Assembly (NCBI GenBank): GCA_965276825.1
Contig: OZ255630.1
Coordinates: 1,922,001-1,986,000 of the forward strand
DNA length: 64,000 nucleotides
Direction: 5' to 3'
Source of the DNA: G965276765 sp965276825
GTDB lineage: Bacteria > Actinomycetota > Acidimicrobiia > Acidimicrobiales > Palsa-688
Each line of letters opens with the position of its first letter. Position 1 is the stretch's first letter. Shown in pieces: positions 60,426-64,000 of the stretch. Under the pieces are notes generated by a model. It had not been told where the DNA came from, did not search any database, and was given only the letters and a program-made list of their open reading frames with translations. The translations under genes and the position numbers were made by a program.

Positions 60426-60540
60426 GCGGGCGATCGACAGGGTCCGCCGCCGTGGGGCCAGGCGGTTCGGCGGGCGATCGACAGGGTCCGGCGCCGTGGG
60501 GCAGGCGGTTCGGCGGGCGATCGACAGGGTCCGGCGCTTC
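60426..60540. repeat. 43-44-bp tandem repeat, about 2.6 copies
   Basis: Units starting GCGGGCGATCGACAGGGTCC begin at 60426, 60470 and 60513; the first is one base longer and the last is cut off. Together with the next array it fills the region between DUF4031 and the YbjQ gene, where no gene is seen. Confidence 0.85.
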
Positions 60541-60585
60541 CGGGGGCGGCCGACGGGAGCAAACCGTGCCGAGCTCCCCCAGATC

Positions 60586-60707
60586 GAGCCGGGCGGGCGC
60601 CGGCGCGGGACGCGCCTCCGGCGCGGAGCCGGGCGGGCGCCGGACGCGGGACGCGCCTCCGGCGCGGAGCCGGGCGGGCGCCGGACGCGGGACGCGCCTC
60701 CGGCGCG
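60586..60707. repeat. 40-41-bp tandem repeat of hairpin units, three copies
   Basis: Units starting GAGCCGGGCGGGCGCCGG begin at 60586, 60626 and 60667, and a partial GAGC follows at 60708. The last two units contain an 8-bp inverted repeat GCGCCGGA/TCCGGCGC. The array ends at the ybjQ-like stop codon, between convergent genes, so it may serve as a multi-hairpin terminator. Confidence 0.85.
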
Positions 60708-60711
60708 GAGC

Positions 60712-61062
60712 TCAGGCCGGCTCGACGATGACGGCGGTGCCGTAGGCGCAGATCTCGGTCCAGTTGCCGCCCATGTCCGAGGTGTCGAAGCGCATGGCCA
60801 GGACGGCGTTGGCGCCGTAGGCCCTGGCCTCGTCGATCATCCGGCCGACGACCTCGTGGCGGCTGTCGACCAGGTTCCTGGTCATGCCCCTGAGCTCACC
60901 GCCGACGAGGGACTTGAACCCGGCGCCGAGCTGGGAGCCGATGTTGCGGCTGCGGACGGTGAGGCCCATGACCTCGCCGAAGACCTGCGTGACGCGGTAC
61001 CCGGGCACGTCGTTCATGGTGGACACGAGGAGACGGGGCGCACCATCGGTCGGGGAGGTCAT
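60712..61062 (-). CDS. YbjQ/UPF0145 family protein
   Basis: The 116-residue protein matches the YbjQ family of small heavy-metal-binding-like proteins: LLVSTMNDVPGYRVTQVFGEVMGLTV, ELRGMTRNLVDSRHEVVGRMIDEARAYGANAVLAMRFDTSDMG and an end in TEICAYGTAVIVEPA. Members form pentamers; biochemical role is unclear. The ATG at 61062 has a TACCTT box 6 bases upstream. It ends right at the tandem repeat array. Confidence 0.88.
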   Translation of the reverse strand: MTSPTDGAPRLLVSTMNDVPGYRVTQVFGEVMGLTVRSRNIGSQLGAGFKSLVGGELRGMTRNLVDSRHEVVGRMIDEARAYGANAVLAMRFDTSDMGGNWTEICAYGTAVIVEPA

Positions 61063-61068
61063 GGGCCG

Positions 61069-61074
61069 AAGGTA
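61069..61074 (-). promoter_or_regulatory. -10 box of the ybjQ-like gene (leaderless)
   Basis: TACCTT on the minus strand ends 6 bases before the ATG at 61062. Confidence 0.45.
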
Positions 61075-61156
61075 ATCCGCCCGGGCCGCCCCCCATGGCT
61101 GGCGGTCAGGCCAGATCGGCGAGCTCCCTGGCGAGGTTGGCCCTGGCCGCCTCCTC

Positions 61157-61735
61157 TCACCGTCCCCGCCCAACATCGGTGGCGTAGAGGTGAGGCCGAC
61201 CCAGGAGGGCGCGGAGCACAGCGCCGCGCCCGGTCCGCCAGCCCGCCTCCTCGACCTGGGCGTACTCGGCGCGCACCGCGGCAACGTAGCGGTCGTAGCG
61301 GTCGGGCTCCTGTCCGAGCACGGCCAGGTCGGCGTCGCAGAGCAGCGCGCCGGCACGGTCGCCCGGCTCGACGAGGTGGTCGGCGGTGGCGCCGACGACC
61401 CTCGCCACCTCGGCCGCCCGGGTCGGGGCGACGCCCAGGGCGCCGAGCTCGTCGTGGGCCCGCCGGGCGCTGCGGGCCTCGTTGTCCGGATCACCGACCA
61501 CGTAGACGGCGTCGTGGTACCAGGCCCCGAGACGGGCGATCCAGCCGGCGGACCTGCGGGCGGTGGGGAGGGCCGGGTCGAGGTGGTCGATGGCGTCGAG
61601 CACGGCGACGAGGTGGGCGAGGTCGTGGTAGCGCCGGTGGGGTTCGGACCACGACGCCAGCAGCGCCGACCCGGTGGCCGCCGCGTCGGGACCGTCACCG
61701 AGCAGCGCGGCCCATCGCTGCGCCGGCATGTCCAC
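61157..61735 (-). CDS. HD-domain metal-dependent phosphohydrolase-like protein, probably cut short by a stop codon
   Basis: The 192-residue protein matches the COG4339 group: RRYHDLAHLVAVLDAI, the HD pair in RLGAWYHDAVYVVGD, TADHLVEPGDRAGALLCDADLAVLG and a C-terminal ALLGRPHLYATDVGRG. Family members continue with a segment of the form W-E-x-x-A-R-A-N-L. Here the stop TGA (61159-61157) is followed in the same frame by EEAARANLARELADLA and a second stop (61108-61106). TGG to TGA would explain it, so the last 16 residues seem to be lost. The GTG start at 61735 follows CAGACT by 6 bases; ATG 61729 is the alternative. Confidence 0.85.
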   Translation of the reverse strand: MDMPAQRWAALLGDGPDAAATGSALLASWSEPHRRYHDLAHLVAVLDAIDHLDPALPTARRSAGWIARLGAWYHDAVYVVGDPDNEARSARRAHDELGALGVAPTRAAEVARVVGATADHLVEPGDRAGALLCDADLAVLGQEPDRYDRYVAAVRAEYAQVEEAGWRTGRGAVLRALLGRPHLYATDVGRGR

Positions 61736-61741
61736 GATCCC

Positions 61742-61747
61742 AGTCTG
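61742..61747 (-). promoter_or_regulatory. Possible -10 box of the HD-domain gene
   Basis: CAGACT on the minus strand ends 6 bases before the GTG start; the first base differs from the TANNNT pattern. Confidence 0.3.
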
Positions 61748-61784
61748 CCGTCCGGGTTCCCGGGAGGGTCCGAGCCGCGCCCTC

Positions 61785-62648
61785 CTAGCGGGACGTCGCG
61801 GTCAGCCCACGCCGAGCGAGGACGATTCGCTCCAGGCGGGAGAACACCACCGTGTCCATGACCAGGCCGATGACGAGGATCACCAGCATGGTGGCGAGGA
61901 GGCTGGGCTGGTCGCTCTGGTCCTGCGAGAAGGTCAGGAGCTGTCCGAGCGAGTGCGTGCCCGCCACGTTGGTGATGAGCTCACCGGCCATGAGCGAGCG
62001 CCACAGAAAGGCCCACCCCTGCTTCATGCCGGCGACGTAGCCAGGGAGCGACGCCGGCAGGACGACGTGGCGGTAGGTGCCGACACCCCTGGCGCCGAGG
62101 ATCCGCCCCGCCTGCAGCAGGGTGGGCGGGACGGCGTCGATGCCCGAGAGGGTGCCGATGACGATCGCCGGCACGGTGCCGAGGAGGGTGACGAACATGA
62201 TCGGCCGCTCGTTGCCGGTGCCGAAGAGGAGGATGGCGAAGGGCACCCACGCCACCGACGGCATGGTCTGCAGCCCGGTGACGAGCGGGTTCACCGCGGT
62301 GCGCAGCGTGGAGACCCTGCTGATCACCACGGCGATCAGGGTGCCGGCGACCAGGGAGATGGCGTAGAACTCGACCCCCCTCCTGAGCGTGGTAAGGGCG
62401 CCGGGGAGGATGCTCGAGCGACCGTCCCAGAGGGCGGCGAAGGCCCGGCCGGCCCCTGGCAGGACGTAGGAGGGCTTCCAGCCGCTCCAGGCGATCAGCT
62501 GCCAGATGGCGAGCGTGATGACGATGGCCGCCACCTTCGGCCACGCCCCCGACCAGATCCTCCTGGCGAGGGAAGGGGCGCCAGGAAGCTCGAGCTCGAG
62601 GCGGTCGAGGCCGCTCAGCTGCCGGTCGAGGAGGTCAACGGTGGCCAT
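61785..62648 (-). CDS. ABC transporter permease, SsuC/NrtB/TauC type
   Basis: The 287-residue membrane protein has about six TM segments and the BPD_transp_1 loop EAA-like segment in GIDAVPPTLLQAGRILGARGVGTYRHVVLPASLPGYVAGMK, with TMPSVAWVPFAILLFGTGNE upstream. It carries the substrate through the membrane in a nitrate/sulfonate/taurine-type importer. The ATG at 62648 follows GGAGG at 11 bases and overlaps the ATPase gene by 14 bases. Confidence 0.92.
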   Translation of the reverse strand: MATVDLLDRQLSGLDRLELELPGAPSLARRIWSGAWPKVAAIVITLAIWQLIAWSGWKPSYVLPGAGRAFAALWDGRSSILPGALTTLRRGVEFYAISLVAGTLIAVVISRVSTLRTAVNPLVTGLQTMPSVAWVPFAILLFGTGNERPIMFVTLLGTVPAIVIGTLSGIDAVPPTLLQAGRILGARGVGTYRHVVLPASLPGYVAGMKQGWAFLWRSLMAGELITNVAGTHSLGQLLTFSQDQSDQPSLLATMLVILVIGLVMDTVVFSRLERIVLARRGLTATSR

Positions 62649-63435
62649 GGCGTGCCACCTCCTCTCGGAGCCGGTCGGTGATGGTGGCGGTGAGCAGGCC
62701 GACCTCGGGGGAGTCGATCCTGCGGGGCCGCTCGACGGTGACGTCGAAGGTCGCCGCCACCCGTCCCGGGCGGCTGGAGAGGACGACGACGCGGTCACCT
62801 AGGCGCACCGCCTCGCTGACGTTGTGGGTGACGAACACGACGGTGAGCCCGGACTCGCTCCACACCCGTTCGAGCTCGTCGTGGAGGATGTCCCTGGTGA
62901 TGGCGTCGAGTGCGCCGAAGGGCTCGTCCATCAACAGGATGGGCCGCTCCTGGGCGAGGGCCCTGGCCAGCGCGACCCGCTGGCGCATCCCGCCGGACAG
63001 CTCGTGGGGACGCTTGCCGGCTACGTCGTGGAGACGGACCATGCGCAGGAGGCCGTCGATACGGACCTTTCGGTGCGCCTTGGGATAGCCGGCCAGCCGG
63101 AGGGCGAGCTCGATGTTGCGCTCGACGGTCAGCCAGGGAAACAGCGCCGAGTCCTGGAACATCAGCGTGGCGTCGCCGGCGGGCCGTTCGATTCGGCCGC
63201 CAGTGGGCTCGTCGAGCCCGGCGATCAGGTTGAGCAGGGTGCTCTTCCCGCAGCCCGATGCGCCGACGACGCAGACGAGCTCGCCGGCCGCCACCTCGAG
63301 GCTCAGGTGGTCGAGGGCCGGTGTCGACGCACCCGCGTGGCCGTAGATCTTGGTGACCCCGTCGACCACGATGGCGTGTCGCCGGTGGTCCACGTCGCGC
63401 CCGACGGTCGACGGGTTGGATTGGGCGATGCTCAC
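62635..63435 (-). CDS. ABC transporter ATP-binding protein, SsuB/TauB type
   Basis: The 266-residue ATPase has Walker A VVGASGCGKSTLLNLIAGLD, the Q-loop in TLMFQDSALFPWLTV, signature HELSGGMRQRVALARAL, Walker B PILLMDEPFGALDAITR and H-loop VVFVTHNVSEAVRLGDRVVVL. This matches the nitrate/sulfonate/taurine family. It overlaps the substrate-binding protein stop by 4 bases and the permease start by 14 bases, so all three are one operon. Confidence 0.93.
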   Translation of the reverse strand: MSIAQSNPSTVGRDVDHRRHAIVVDGVTKIYGHAGASTPALDHLSLEVAAGELVCVVGASGCGKSTLLNLIAGLDEPTGGRIERPAGDATLMFQDSALFPWLTVERNIELALRLAGYPKAHRKVRIDGLLRMVRLHDVAGKRPHELSGGMRQRVALARALAQERPILLMDEPFGALDAITRDILHDELERVWSESGLTVVFVTHNVSEAVRLGDRVVVLSSRPGRVAATFDVTVERPRRIDSPEVGLLTATITDRLREEVARHGHR

Positions 63436-64000
63436 AGGCCGGTCACCTTGGTGCCTCCGTCCTTGGCCAGCAGGGCGTCGAGCGGGCGGAGGTCGTACAG
63501 CCCGGTCAGGTTGCCGGGGCTCTGGAGCAGGCCGACGGCGACGCCGTGGTCGACCTGGGTCTTGACCGTGGACGCCAGCGGGTCGTCGGTGAAGGCGATC
63601 GAGTCCCACGCCGGGCCGAGCACCGAGGTCTCGAGCGCCTTGCCCGCCACCGCGGCGAGCTCGGCGTTGGCGTCGGTCTCGGCCTGGGCCTTGTGGGCCT
63701 TCATGAACGCCAGGGTGTCGATCAGGCCGTGCAGAAAGCGGCTCACGGTGGCTGGGTGGGCCTCGAGGAAGGCGTTGCGCACGACCACGTTGGTGGTGGC
63801 CCACAGCCCGTTGGGCCAGAGGGTCGCCTCGGGGACGAGGACGTGGCCGCCCGCCGCCACCATCTCCTGCTCGTAGGGCTGCGGCATCCAGGCCCCGTCG
63901 ATGGCCCCGTCCTCGAACTCGGTGACGACGGTGCCGCTGGTGCCCGACGACGGTTGGACCGACACCTTCCCGCCGCCGGTGGTGGTCGTCGGGTAGCCCC
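63432..64000 (-). CDS. ABC transporter substrate-binding protein, SsuA/NMT1 type (cut by window edge)
   Basis: The C-terminal 189 codons or so of an aliphatic sulfonate/nitrate/taurine-type binding protein are present; the gene begins beyond the right edge. Visible family features are FEDGAIDGAWMPQPYEQEMV, GLWATTNVVVRNAFLEAHPATVSRFLHGL, and the C-terminal helices with AFTDDPLASTVKTQVDHGVAVGLL and NLTGLYDLRPLDALL. The lost N-terminus should carry a lipoprotein or Sec signal. The ligand is not decided. Confidence 0.9.
   Translation of the reverse strand, partial: GYPTTTTGGGKVSVQPSSGTSGTVVTEFEDGAIDGAWMPQPYEQEMVAAGGHVLVPEATLWPNGLWATTNVVVRNAFLEAHPATVSRFLHGLIDTLAFMKAHKAQAETDANAELAAVAGKALETSVLGPAWDSIAFTDDPLASTVKTQVDHGVAVGLLQSPGNLTGLYDLRPLDALLAKDGGTKVTGL

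Noticed and set aside
60426..60711. CRISPR array
   Set aside because: Repeats are directly abutting with no unique spacers, and no cas genes are present.

Overview
The window is about 64 kb of very GC-rich DNA, densely packed with genes and with many GTG and TTG starts and 4-bp ATGA/GTGA gene overlaps. Gene content points to a chromosome segment of an actinobacterium, most likely of the Acidimicrobiia or a close relative: an encapsulin with encapsulated ferritin, DUF2630, DUF4031, a DUF222-HNH protein, a Streptomyces-like hut gene order and cobalamin-dependent MetH. No rRNA, tRNA, CRISPR array or intact insertion sequence was recognised. Many transcription units begin with a TANNNT box only 6-8 bases before the start codon and no ribosome binding site, which suggests leaderless transcripts are common here.

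Left part (1-19.8 kb): a partial gltX, a primary-like sigma factor, the ferritin-encapsulin pair, DUF2630 and a secreted protein made of two tandem copies of one module. A six-gene minus-strand run follows: MarR regulator, 14-TM drug exporter, acetolactate-synthase-like TPP enzyme, beta-phosphoglucomutase-like HAD protein, GH65 disaccharide phosphorylase and a CoA transferase. Then come pyruvate kinase, a GGDEF diguanylate cyclase, an MscS channel, an acyl-CoA dehydrogenase and fabD.

Middle (19.9-44 kb): a minus-strand operon leuB-ilvE-cimA (isoleucine by the citramalate route plus leucine synthesis), followed by a hypothetical gene and an AMP-forming acyl-CoA ligase. Upstream of leuB is a 12-codon open frame, MHPAPLLVAVIV, followed by two hairpins: a candidate branched-chain amino acid attenuator, apparently undescribed, and the most interesting signal in the window. 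Divergent from it are greA, a degenerate GH15-like protein and a DrrAB-type ABC exporter. A flavin redox cluster (cytochrome-b561-like membrane protein, ferric-reductase-like oxidoreductase, FMN-binding protein, ApbE) has a symmetric pair of 11-bp-period direct repeats in its divergent promoter. Then follow YihY, an ABC-F/PduO/PepA operon, a collapsed VOC gene, an SDR, a LigD-type ligase, acetyltransferases and a DUF222-HNH gene beside an epoxide hydrolase remnant.

Right part (44.9-64 kb): a TauE permease, an SRPBCC protein, and an MFS exporter divergent from a winged-helix regulator with a perfect palindromic operator between them; the regulator appears to start at ATA. The histidine-utilisation operon hutU-M20 hydrolase-hutH-hutF-hutI runs on the minus strand, followed by YihY, metH, DUF4031, two tandem repeat arrays, YbjQ, an HD-domain protein with an apparent premature stop, and a nitrate/sulfonate-type ABC importer that runs off the right edge.
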